NCBI GenBank assembly: GCA_046635845.1
Contig: JAQQXN010000001.1
DNA length: 64,000 bases
Origin: UBA168 sp011055275
GTDB lineage: Archaea; Thermoproteota; Thermoprotei_A; Marsarchaeales; UBA168
Reading direction: 5' to 3' (one strand)
The notes under the pieces were generated by a model, which was given only the letters and a program-made list of their open reading frames with translations, was not told where the DNA came from and made no database searches. The position numbers and the translations under genes were made by a program. Within the stretch, counting starts at the first letter, position 1. Each line of letters begins with the position of its first letter. Positions 51,992-59,380 of the stretch are shown in pieces.

Positions 51992-52000
51992 CTTATAAAT
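51992..52000 (+). promoter_or_regulatory. TATA-like box of the duplicated cytoplasmic protein gene
   Basis: The sequence cttataaat is centred about 26 nt before ATG 52022, supporting a separate leaderless transcript. Confidence 0.6.
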
Positions 52001-52021
52001 GGCTGCCTCGGTGATTTAGCT

Positions 52022-53056
52022 ATGGAGCTCAAGAACCTCAGCTTCGGAGGCTTTTCGGTTGATATTCCCTCGGAATGGGAAGTTTCGGCCATAAGGATAT
52101 CAAATAACGAAACCGTGTTGGGAATACAGGACCTCGAGAAAGCCAGGTTGGAGGTCCGTTGGCAAGAGGCCAATTGGAAAAAAACAAAGGAGGAAGCAAG
52201 GGCGAGAGGAAAGGCGCTCACGAAAAAGCTTCTGGAGCCGGAAGAGGTGGCTGAAAACTACCATAAGGAGATAAAGAAGAAGATAAAGGACATGGAGTTT
52301 GACGAGGGCATTTCGCACGAGAGAATAGGAGGTCACTCCGCGGTGATAAGCAAGTGGTACGGCGGAGGCCTGCGGGGTTATGACGCGATCTGGTATTGTG
52401 GTACCTCAGATCGCTATTATTACTTGCGCTACACCGATGGCGACGACTACGGCGCGTTTAAATCGATCTTAAGCTCGGTTTCATGCCACTCCTCCCTGAG
52501 CACTCTGACGTGGAGATACCTTGGACTTGACTTGCAACTTCCAAGGGATTACCGCTTGGACGTCCAGAAGGCGGAGGTGGGTAGGCTTATCGCCGTTTTC
52601 TTGGGCCACTGGGAAATCGAGGGGAAGAAGAGGGGAACACTTTCATGGTTGCGCCCGCCTCCCTTGCCGCCGGTTAGGAAGCTCATCATCGAAAAGGTGA
52701 ACTTGATCAGGTTCGGCAACTCGGATCTCGCGAGTTGGACGGCACAGGAAGCTGCTACGTTAACAGGTAAATACGTGGGAAGTGCCAGGGTTCGGTTCGG
52801 ACCGGTTGAGGTAAACGTGAACGGGCACGAGGGCTACTTGGTCCTTCTTTCCGTGGGGGGAGGCTTACTAAGGGGTATGCCGCAGTACCTTTCCGCGTAC
52901 GGGTGGAAATGCGCTCAGAGTAGCTCCGCTTACGTGCTCGTGGTTCCTTTGTCCTTGAGGGAAGATTGGAGGAAAAAAGTCAACGATCTGACTTCCCCGC
53001 CGAATTACGTGCGTTGTCACTCAGGTTATCAGGAGACGGCAGGTGATTCGGCATAG
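52022..53056 (+). CDS. Hypothetical cytoplasmic protein with two related halves
   Basis: A 344-aa soluble protein without signal or TM. Both halves begin with a short beta pattern (LSFGGFSVDIPSEWEVS; LGLDLQLPRDYRLDV) and end with a Y-rich strand plus a CHS motif (AFKSILSSVSCHSS; NDLTSPPNYVRCHSG). This indicates an internal duplication of a domain similar in style to PsbP/Mog1-like folds, although that comparison is weak. Function unknown. It lies inside the FtsX cluster, ahead of the minimal permease operon. Confidence 0.5.
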   Translation: MELKNLSFGGFSVDIPSEWEVSAIRISNNETVLGIQDLEKARLEVRWQEANWKKTKEEARARGKALTKKLLEPEEVAENYHKEIKKKIKDMEFDEGISHERIGGHSAVISKWYGGGLRGYDAIWYCGTSDRYYYLRYTDGDDYGAFKSILSSVSCHSSLSTLTWRYLGLDLQLPRDYRLDVQKAEVGRLIAVFLGHWEIEGKKRGTLSWLRPPPLPPVRKLIIEKVNLIRFGNSDLASWTAQEAATLTGKYVGSARVRFGPVEVNVNGHEGYLVLLSVGGGLLRGMPQYLSAYGWKCAQSSSAYVLVVPLSLREDWRKKVNDLTSPPNYVRCHSGYQETAGDSA

Positions 53057-53597
53057 GCATAATCCCGAACAGGCGCCTTGGCCAGGTGAGCCAGATTGGA
53101 CCATCGCTCCTCGTGCTCGTGCCGGCCTCAGCTGCGACCAGTACCGACCGGGAAAAGGATGATATGGCTTAGTAAACTACCCCTTCATCACGGCCGGTGT
53201 TTCAGTAGCGCGGTGTACCCTCGCCTTTTTTTTGCTTGCGGGACCCGGCCCGCCCCCCTCGTTAGGTCCGCTATTCACGGCGTTCAGGTCGTTGTCGGGC
53301 GCTTGCGCTTCAGGGAGGCCTTCGACTCTCGAAGAACACTCCTGAAACACTCATATGTTGGTCTAGCCTTTCTATCCCTTTCCTAACGGACGGGATTTCG
53401 GCGACAAAGGTGAATGTGTCTCTTGTGAGGGCTTTCGTCTGGACGGCGATCCCGCCTCGTGCAATTCTCTTTGTCGGATTTCTGCTTGTACGACGTGCTT
53501 AATGCGACGAACACGCTTCAGCGGCCTGTGCCGTTCTTGACGGCGTTTCTGGTTAAAAAAAGTTTAAAAGTGATGGACGTCATTTTATTGATATCGC
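53057..53597. other. Long gap inside the FtsX cluster
   Basis: This 541-nt stretch has no intact gene. Between 53160 and 53390 two adjacent frames give membrane-like stretches (NYPFITAGVSVARCTLAFF; LKHSYVGLAFLSLS), suggesting an eroded gene. The end, agtttaaaag at 53561-53570, is a promoter candidate for the permease gene. Confidence 0.4.
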
Positions 53598-54233
53598 TTG
53601 TCCTCGGAAAGAGCGGATTACGGAAAGGTCGATCTTCCTTTTGGAGAAGCGCTTAGGGTATCGATTGATAACATTAAAAGAAGGTTCAACAGGACCCTGG
53701 TGCTGCTCCTGGGTAACGTGATGGGGATTGCGTTCATGATATACGTGATAGCGGGAGCCGACATAACTGCGGCAGTGGAGGGGAATATGGCTGGAGGCGT
53801 CCACGCGTATCAGGTGTGGATGGTGACCGTAGCCCTTCTGGTAACGACGATCAACATAGTCAACGTCATGCTGATGTCGGTGACCGAAAGGTATAGGGAA
53901 ATAGGAACCATGAAGACGCTGGGAGCGCTGACCTCACATGTGGTGATGCTGTTCATGATAGAGGCTAGCATAGTGGGGATAATAGGCGGCTTCTTGGGTG
54001 TTGTCATAGGCTACGGTGTGGCAGCTGCCGTATACGGTTCCCAGTACGGGTTTGCATATGTCGCAAGAGCCGCCTCGTTGCCGTCATCTTTTGTTGCTAT
54101 TGGACCAAGCGTCGTGAGCTACTTCGTGGTGGGCGTCGGCGTTGCCTTCATACTCAGCGTTATAGCCACGGTATATCCCGCCTACAGGGCTGCTAACCTG
54201 AGTCCAGCGGTGGCCATCAGGTATGAGGTGTAA
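53598..54233 (+). CDS. Minimal FtsX-like ABC permease
   Basis: A 211-aa protein with four hydrophobic helices. The first (RTLVLLLGNVMGIAFMIYVI) is joined by a very short loop to the FtsX domain (VTTINIVNVMLMSVTERYRE, IGTMKTLGALTSHVV, SVIATVYPAYRAANLSPAVA). MacB/LolC-type permeases carry a large periplasmic domain between TM1 and TM2; here it is reduced to about 15 residues. TTG 53598 lies about 30 nt after a tttaaaa box. It heads the operon permease - Zn-ribbon - ATPase - ATPase. Confidence 0.8.
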   Translation: MSSERADYGKVDLPFGEALRVSIDNIKRRFNRTLVLLLGNVMGIAFMIYVIAGADITAAVEGNMAGGVHAYQVWMVTVALLVTTINIVNVMLMSVTERYREIGTMKTLGALTSHVVMLFMIEASIVGIIGGFLGVVIGYGVAAAVYGSQYGFAYVARAASLPSSFVAIGPSVVSYFVVGVGVAFILSVIATVYPAYRAANLSPAVAIRYEV

Positions 54234-54238
54234 GAAAA

Positions 54239-54715
54239 ATGGCTCAGGCCCAAACATCTCATGAGTCAAGCGACGTTGTGCAGTGCGTTTGCGGCACCTA
54301 CATAAGGAGCGCGGCGGATTACGGCCTCGTTTTCTTGAAGAAAGACCAAATGGAGATCGACATAATATGCCCCAATCCCGACTGCTATCTGCACGAGCTG
54401 GGCTTCATAAAGTTCAAGGTGGAGAACAACAAGCCGGAGCTGGTGGATGCCAGGTTCTACTCTCCTTTCTGCACGTGGAACGCTTCGAGAATGGGAAAGG
54501 AAACCATGGAGAAAAAACTCAGGGAGCATCTGATATGGCTAGTTGAGGAGGGAGTCGATTGGAAGGGCGTGATGAGCAGCCTCAAGAAGTACGAGGATGA
54601 AAAGGCAAAGGCAGAGCTCGAGCGCCAGAAGGGACGCGCCGCCAGAGAGGGGACGGCGCCTGAGGAAGTCGTTAAGAAGGGAGGTGAGCGAAACGGTAAT
54701 AGAGTACTCGGTTGA
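54239..54715 (+). CDS. Hypothetical Zn-ribbon protein
   Basis: A 158-aa cytoplasmic protein. VVQCVCGTY and IICPNPDCYLHELG supply two Cys pairs of a probable zinc ribbon, followed by a helical, charged C-terminus (EKKLREHLIWLVEEGVDWKG, EDEKAKAELERQ). No family recognised. It starts 5 nt after the minimal permease and its end overlaps the ATPase start by 32 nt, so tight co-expression is expected. An adaptor or regulatory role in the ABC system is inferred only from position. Confidence 0.6.
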   Translation: MAQAQTSHESSDVVQCVCGTYIRSAADYGLVFLKKDQMEIDIICPNPDCYLHELGFIKFKVENNKPELVDARFYSPFCTWNASRMGKETMEKKLREHLIWLVEEGVDWKGVMSSLKKYEDEKAKAELERQKGRAAREGTAPEEVVKKGGERNGNRVLG

Positions 54716-55463
54716 GGTCGAAAATCTATCTAAGACCTACGTTCTGGGAAAGGGGGGAAGCATAAAGGTCAACGCCGTTGAAGACGTATCGTTCAAGATA
54801 AAGCGCGGGGAGTTCATGCTTCTCATGGGTCCTTCCGGCTCAGGTAAGACCACGCTCTTCAACATGATAGGAGGCCTTGACAGGCCCACGTCGGGGTCCG
54901 TTTACATCGACGAGGTTGACATATCGAAGCTCGACGCCTATGAACTAGCTTGGCTTAGGAGCAGAAAGATAGGCTACATATTCCAAACTTTTAATCTCAT
55001 TCCGGTGCTAACGGCCTTCGAAAACGTCGAGCTGCCCATGATATTCGCGGGTGTGGACAGGGAGGAAAGGGAGAAGAAGGTTAAAGACCTTCTGGAGAGG
55101 GTCGGACTCGGGGAGAGGATGAATCACAAGCCCAACGAGCTTTCAGGCGGCCAGCAGCAGAGGGTAGCCATAGCAAGGGCCCTGGCGAATGACCCAACCA
55201 TAATCCTTGCTGATGAGCCTACTGGAAACCTGGACCTCAACACCGGGCTTGAGATAATAAATCTGCTTAAGCAGTTTAACAGGGAGAAGGGCGTAACCAT
55301 AATGACGGCAACTCATGACCTTAAGCTCTTGGACGTGGCGGACAGAATACTTTGGCTCAGGGACGGAAAGATAGAGAGGATCGAGGAGAGGGCAGAAGTT
55401 GCCGTTGAGTCCAGCACGGAGCAGGGCGAGGTCAAGAGGGGAATGAGCAAACAGGTGATGTAA
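54684..55463 (+). CDS. MacB/LolD-type ABC ATPase 1
   Basis: A 259-aa ATPase with Walker A MGPSGSGKTTLFNMIGG, Q-loop FQTFNLIPVLTAFENVELPM, signature LSGGQQQRVAIARALAND, Walker B IILADEPTGNLD and H-loop TATHDLKL, all typical of the FtsE/LolD/MacB class that drives FtsX-fold permeases. GTG 54684 is taken as start because YSVEVENLSKTY begins soon after; the frame is open upstream. It shares three perfectly identical DNA tracts with the next gene. It probably powers the permease at 53.6 kb and perhaps the two large FtsX proteins. Confidence 0.88.
   Translation: MSETVIEYSVEVENLSKTYVLGKGGSIKVNAVEDVSFKIKRGEFMLLMGPSGSGKTTLFNMIGGLDRPTSGSVYIDEVDISKLDAYELAWLRSRKIGYIFQTFNLIPVLTAFENVELPMIFAGVDREEREKKVKDLLERVGLGERMNHKPNELSGGQQQRVAIARALANDPTIILADEPTGNLDLNTGLEIINLLKQFNREKGVTIMTATHDLKLLDVADRILWLRDGKIERIEERAEVAVESSTEQGEVKRGMSKQVM
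54825..54889 (+). repeat. 65-bp identical tract shared by the tandem ATPase genes (copy 1)
   Basis: Perfectly identical to 55617-55681, covering Walker A. Further exact tracts are 55136-55190 with 55928-55982 (55 bp, signature motif) and 55231-55259 with 56023-56051 (29 bp). Identity at the DNA level, including silent positions, points to recent gene conversion. Confidence 0.9.
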
Positions 55464-56228
55464 GTGTCTCAGAACCAGATATCGGCTCAAGAAGAGCAGG
55501 AATACGTCATAGAGGTAGTCGACCTTTGGAAGGTTTACGTTCTTAGCAGTGGTATAGAAACGGTGGCGCTAAAGGGCATAAACCTGAAGGTCAGAAAGGG
55601 AGAGTACCTGACGGTTATGGGTCCTTCCGGCTCAGGTAAGACCACGCTCTTCAACATGATAGGAGGCCTTGACAGGCCCACTAGGGGCAAGGTGCGCATA
55701 GATGGGAGGGATCTGAGCAAGTTTTCCGACAAGGAGCTGAGCTCGTTTAGAGCTCACAGGATAGGTTACATATTTCAGACCTTTAACCTAATCCCAACCC
55801 TCACCGCGCTGGATAATGTGGCCCTTCCCATGGTTTTTGCGGGAATTAGCAAGGCGGAGAGGCAGAAGAGGGCAGCTGAACTTCTGGAAAGGGTCGGCCT
55901 GAAGGATAGGATGGATCACCTTCCAACCGAGCTTTCAGGCGGCCAGCAGCAGAGGGTAGCCATAGCAAGGGCCCTGGCGAATCAGCCAAGCATCATACTG
56001 GCAGACGAGCCAACGGCCAACTTGGACCTCAACACCGGGCTTGAGATAATAGGCCTGCTGAGGGACCTCAACAAGGAGCTTGGCGTAACGGTGATAACTA
56101 ATACGCACGACCTCAAGGTCATAGACGTGTCTGATAGGATAGCATGGCTGTCCGATGGGCAGTTCCAGAGAATCGAGGATAAAATAGAAGTGGAGATAGG
56201 GCCAAATGACGCCAAGATAAGGTATTGA
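55464..56228 (+). CDS. MacB/LolD-type ABC ATPase 2
   Basis: A 254-aa paralogue of the preceding ATPase with all motifs intact: MGPSGSGKTTLFNMIGG, YIFQTFNLIPTLTALDNVAL, LSGGQQQRVAIARALANQ, IILADEPTANLD and TNTHDLKV. GTG 55464 directly follows the upstream TAA with no gap. Outside the identical tracts the two proteins differ throughout, so they are likely to form a heterodimer or to serve different FtsX partners. Confidence 0.9.
   Translation: MSQNQISAQEEQEYVIEVVDLWKVYVLSSGIETVALKGINLKVRKGEYLTVMGPSGSGKTTLFNMIGGLDRPTRGKVRIDGRDLSKFSDKELSSFRAHRIGYIFQTFNLIPTLTALDNVALPMVFAGISKAERQKRAAELLERVGLKDRMDHLPTELSGGQQQRVAIARALANQPSIILADEPTANLDLNTGLEIIGLLRDLNKELGVTVITNTHDLKVIDVSDRIAWLSDGQFQRIEDKIEVEIGPNDAKIRY
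55617..55681 (+). repeat. 65-bp identical tract shared by the tandem ATPase genes (copy 2)
   Basis: Second copy of the Walker A tract at 54825-54889. The flanking bases diverge at once on both sides. Confidence 0.9.
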
Positions 56229-56263
56229 GCAAACCGTAAAAAGCTTCCCGCTTTTTCTTTATC

Positions 56264-56722
56264 ATGCCCTTTGGACTCGGGAAAAAGAGCAAAGAGCAGG
56301 GAATCGACAGGTCCCAGTTCCTCTCGTCATATCCCGTAAGAAATCCCGTTGTGGTGACCAGGAGCACGGAAGAAGGAACCGTGGAGCTTGAAGTCCCTCT
56401 CAAGAAGCCGTCTAAGTGGGTCAGCTTGCTGCTGAATCCTCCAGACAAGAAGGTGGTGAAACTCGACGTGCTGGGAACCTTTGTGTGGCAGAGATGCGAT
56501 GGTACTCACACGGTGCAAAACATAATAGACGATATAGCGAGCCAGTTCAAGCTTACTAAGGCCGAGGCGGCAGTTTCGTTGAGCGAGTTCATGAAAGACC
56601 TATCGAAGAGAGGACTCATAGCATTCATGATAACCGACATAGCGCAGCGCGCGGCCGAAAAGCCAGAGACAGGAAAGCCGCGCTCCGCGGAGCAAGGTCC
56701 CGCGAAAGTGGGCGAAGGTTAA
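56264..56722 (+). CDS. PqqD-like peptide-recognition protein
   Basis: A 152-aa soluble protein. The core VVKLDVLGTFVWQRCDGTHT, VQNIIDDIASQFKLTKAEAA and SLSEFMKDLSKRGLI is the PqqD/RRE-type winged fold, which in bacteria binds RiPP precursor peptides. N- and C-terminal extensions (20 and 35 residues, the latter Lys/Pro/Glu rich) are unlike the compact bacterial PqqD. No PqqE-type enzyme or precursor is adjacent, but a radical SAM protein lies 24 kb upstream in the same cluster. It follows the ATPases by 35 nt and may have its own promoter (taaaaag at 56236). Confidence 0.7.
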   Translation: MPFGLGKKSKEQGIDRSQFLSSYPVRNPVVVTRSTEEGTVELEVPLKKPSKWVSLLLNPPDKKVVKLDVLGTFVWQRCDGTHTVQNIIDDIASQFKLTKAEAAVSLSEFMKDLSKRGLIAFMITDIAQRAAEKPETGKPRSAEQGPAKVGEG

Positions 56723-57195
56723 GGCCTTTTTTTGGCTACATCACCGTACATTACTTCAATTGCCCTTACAGCACCGAGCAGCTTGGTCTTGAAGCCTGGA
56801 GAAGGCAGGTAGAAAACGCTTATGCTCACGTTCAAGTCGGCCCTGTCCTCGGCCTTTTTAACGGCGACCTCAGCTCCAACTGGATCTATAAGCTTTATGA
56901 GTTCAATGAGCATGGGATCGGAGTTGAGTTCCTTTGCGCTGGGGCCCACGAACTGGGGTGTCCGTTTTATGTAACCCTTCCACGTCAGCTCGGCGCTTGC
57001 CTCTCCCTCGTAGCCCTTCTTCACACCAATTAGTACCCAGTTTACTTCCCCTAACGTCAGCTCCACGGGCACGGAATTGAAGAGGAGCACGTCTAATGGA
57101 GAGTCCTTGAGCTCCATGCTCACGAAGTCCTCATAACGTTGCCAATTCTTTACTCTCTCCTTCAGGTAGGTGATTATGACGGGTGTGTAACTCAC
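56719..57195 (-). CDS. Hypothetical protein, divergent from the binding-protein gene
   Basis: A 158-aa cytoplasmic protein with no recognised domain. It shows alternating beta and helix patterns (VPVELTLGEVNWVLIGVKKG, ADLNVSISVFYLPSP). GTG 57195 is preferred because the inverted-repeat TATA element lies about 22 nt upstream; the open frame continues to 57321 but has no promoter there. It ends by sharing stop bases with the convergent PqqD-like gene. The shared promoter region suggests a link to the solute-binding protein. Confidence 0.5.
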   Translation of the reverse strand: MSYTPVIITYLKERVKNWQRYEDFVSMELKDSPLDVLLFNSVPVELTLGEVNWVLIGVKKGYEGEASAELTWKGYIKRTPQFVGPSAKELNSDPMLIELIKLIDPVGAEVAVKKAEDRADLNVSISVFYLPSPGFKTKLLGAVRAIEVMYGDVAKKRP

Positions 57196-57212
57196 GATAA
57201 AATGTAAGCTCA

Positions 57213-57271
57213 CAAATTTAAGCGCTCGGTGCTGTTCGAGCTTGCTCGGCAAAGTTAAACGCTTAAATTTG
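57213..57271. promoter_or_regulatory. Divergent promoter with perfect 12-bp inverted repeat
   Basis: The sequence caaatttaagcg (57213-57224) and its exact complement cgcttaaatttg (57260-57271) face outward, separated by 35 nt. Each contains a BRE/TATA-like element at leaderless distance from GTG 57195 (minus) and ATG 57288 (plus). It may be a symmetric promoter pair or a regulator site. Confidence 0.6.
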
Positions 57272-57333
57272 AAGGAAGGAGAGCGATATGTGGTTTTTGG
57301 AGGAGGCGATAGGAACTGCACGGTGCTAAGGGC

Positions 57334-59340
57334 TTGGTGATCCTGCTCTTGCTTGCGGTGCTTTTGCCCTCTGGATCCGCTCAGGCCTCCAGTGGCATAA
57401 CTGTTAACGTGGCCTTCACTCCTCAGGAGAGCGACTTGGGATATCTCGTGACGGCATCCATAGCTTCAACTGGGATAAGTGCAATCCCCGAGAACTTGAG
57501 CTGGACGGCCGCCTACAGCAGGGTCTTTTATCAGTCTGGCCTAAATTACTCTCAGGGAGGGTATGACGCCTTTCTTCTGTCCGAGGTCTTGTCTCCCTCG
57601 GTGAACCCCTTTAACCCGATTTACAGCTTGGTATCGACCTATGTGCCATCGGTTGCTGGTAACCTGAGCAAGTACGAGGAGACTGGTTTTTCCCTTTACC
57701 TTCAGGCGGCGCTCGACACGATAAGCGAGAACAGTTACGAGATTCCCCTGTTCTACGCGCGCCCCCTTTGGGCCTTGAGCCCCCAGATAAGTGGTTTCAA
57801 TCCCACGCTTTCAGCTTACTTTCCCGAACCCTGGCTCTGGAGCGGGACTCAAAATGTTACCTACATCGAGTACGGTCCTGTCCCCTCAACAGTTCTACCC
57901 ATGTTTGGCGCTACTGGACTCCCGGCTTACGCGGTCTTCCAGCCGCTGGTTATTCCCAGCTCGAGTGGTTATGCCCCGTGCCTCGCGGTCAACTGGACGC
58001 AAAGCAACTCGACCACTTGGTACGTTTACCTCAGAAGAGGTGTGAGTTTTCAGAACGGTCAGCCCATGACAGCAGACGACGTGGTTTGGTCGATTAAGGC
58101 GGTACTTGACCCCTTGACCGGCTCGACAATGCGGCAGCTCTACGGGACGGTCCTGGGAAATGCGGTCAAGCTCGTGCTGTCTAACGGCACGACCTACTAC
58201 ACAAACGGAACGTCGTACGTGGGACAGGTAATCGCGGTGAACGACCACGAAGTCGAGTTCGTGCTTCCCAAGCCCTTTGCGCTTTTCTATCCTGTCTTTC
58301 TGAGTAACGTCTTCGTTTATCCCATGAACATCTTGGCAAAGCTAGGAGACGAGGGGCTTCTTGGCAGCGAGTTTTCCTTGGGAAGCGCGGCGGTTGGGAC
58401 CGGTCCATATGAGATCGCAGGCGTGGTTCAGGGTACCTATGACCTGAAGGCCTTCTCGGGATACTGGAACGGAACGCCTAACATAGATCACATCGAGGTG
58501 GTCTACTCCGAAAGGGGAGTGCAATACGAACTCAAACTCATGAACCAAGGAGGTGCCTACGTGCTCTCTTACGAATTTTGGCCTTATCAGTTCTACAGGT
58601 CAATTCCCAGAGTTCACTGGGCCATAGGGCAGCCAGTGATTTACGTTGGACTGATGCTTAACCTCAAGAGCCCCATCTGGGGAACGGGCACCGCCCTGCC
58701 GTCATCAAAGGTGAACCCCACGGCTAGTGCTACCTACGCTACGGAGTTCAGGGAAGCCCTTTCTCGCGCCATCCCCACGAGCTACCTCTGCGAGGCCTTT
58801 TTCAGGGGCCTTGCGGAGCCAGCCTCTTCCCCGCTGGTGCCTGAGGAAGTCTCGTGGTCAGGGGCATCGATGCCCAAGCCAGCGACGTATAACGCGACCG
58901 CAGTTCACGACTTGATGGAGGCTGTAGGCTATAACCTCACGGTTTCCCCCATAGCCTTTTCCGTAGCACCCTGGTCACTGAATGAAGGAAGCGCCATAAG
59001 GCTTTACGGATACGTCATTTACAACGGCACCCCCGTAAGAGCCGGTCAGATAACGGTCATGGCTGGCAAGCCCTTCAAGGTGGTCCAGAAGGTCCAAAGC
59101 AACGAGTACGGGACTTTTAACGCCACCATGTATCCTCCCAGCGGTAACTATTACATAGAGCTCAGTTATCCGGGTAACGTCACGTCGTACGGCGTTGTCC
59201 CTCCTCTTTCTTCGGCCGTTCAAGGCCCAATAAAGGTCGTGAACTGGTGGGAGCAGAACGTCATATACGTAGTCGTGCTGGTGCTGCTCATGGTCCTCCT
59301 TATCTTCCTAGTTATTCACGTTGCGTCGAGGCACCGGTAG
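57334..59340 (+). CDS. Membrane-anchored family-5 solute-binding protein with permuted domain order
   Basis: A 668-aa exported protein related to oligopeptide-binding SBP_bac_5 proteins, which in archaea also bind sugars. Residues about 22-165 (GGYDAFLLSEVLSP, ENSYEIPLFYARPLWALSPQISGF) resemble the usual C-terminal lobe. The usual N-terminal lobe follows (PCLAVNW, YLRRGVSFQNGQPMTADDVV, GTGPYEI, FREALSRAIPTSYL, HDLMEAVGYN), then an Ig-like domain, a TM (VIYVVVLVLLMVLLIFLVIH) and a short tail. The start is uncertain. The promoter points to ATG 57288, which reads only MWFLEEAIGTARC before stopping out of frame, so a frameshift or a start at CTG 57316 or TTG 57334 is needed. Confidence 0.75.
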   Translation: MVILLLLAVLLPSGSAQASSGITVNVAFTPQESDLGYLVTASIASTGISAIPENLSWTAAYSRVFYQSGLNYSQGGYDAFLLSEVLSPSVNPFNPIYSLVSTYVPSVAGNLSKYEETGFSLYLQAALDTISENSYEIPLFYARPLWALSPQISGFNPTLSAYFPEPWLWSGTQNVTYIEYGPVPSTVLPMFGATGLPAYAVFQPLVIPSSSGYAPCLAVNWTQSNSTTWYVYLRRGVSFQNGQPMTADDVVWSIKAVLDPLTGSTMRQLYGTVLGNAVKLVLSNGTTYYTNGTSYVGQVIAVNDHEVEFVLPKPFALFYPVFLSNVFVYPMNILAKLGDEGLLGSEFSLGSAAVGTGPYEIAGVVQGTYDLKAFSGYWNGTPNIDHIEVVYSERGVQYELKLMNQGGAYVLSYEFWPYQFYRSIPRVHWAIGQPVIYVGLMLNLKSPIWGTGTALPSSKVNPTASATYATEFREALSRAIPTSYLCEAFFRGLAEPASSPLVPEEVSWSGASMPKPATYNATAVHDLMEAVGYNLTVSPIAFSVAPWSLNEGSAIRLYGYVIYNGTPVRAGQITVMAGKPFKVVQKVQSNEYGTFNATMYPPSGNYYIELSYPGNVTSYGVVPPLSSAVQGPIKVVNWWEQNVIYVVVLVLLMVLLIFLVIHVASRHR

Positions 59341-59380
59341 TAAGGGGGACTTTGTGATGTGCTTAAAACTCCGTAGTGGC

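Noticed and set aside
56264..56722. PQQ biosynthesis operon
   Set aside because: Only a PqqD-like fold is present; there is no PqqA precursor, PqqB, PqqC or PqqE nearby, so PQQ synthesis is not supported.
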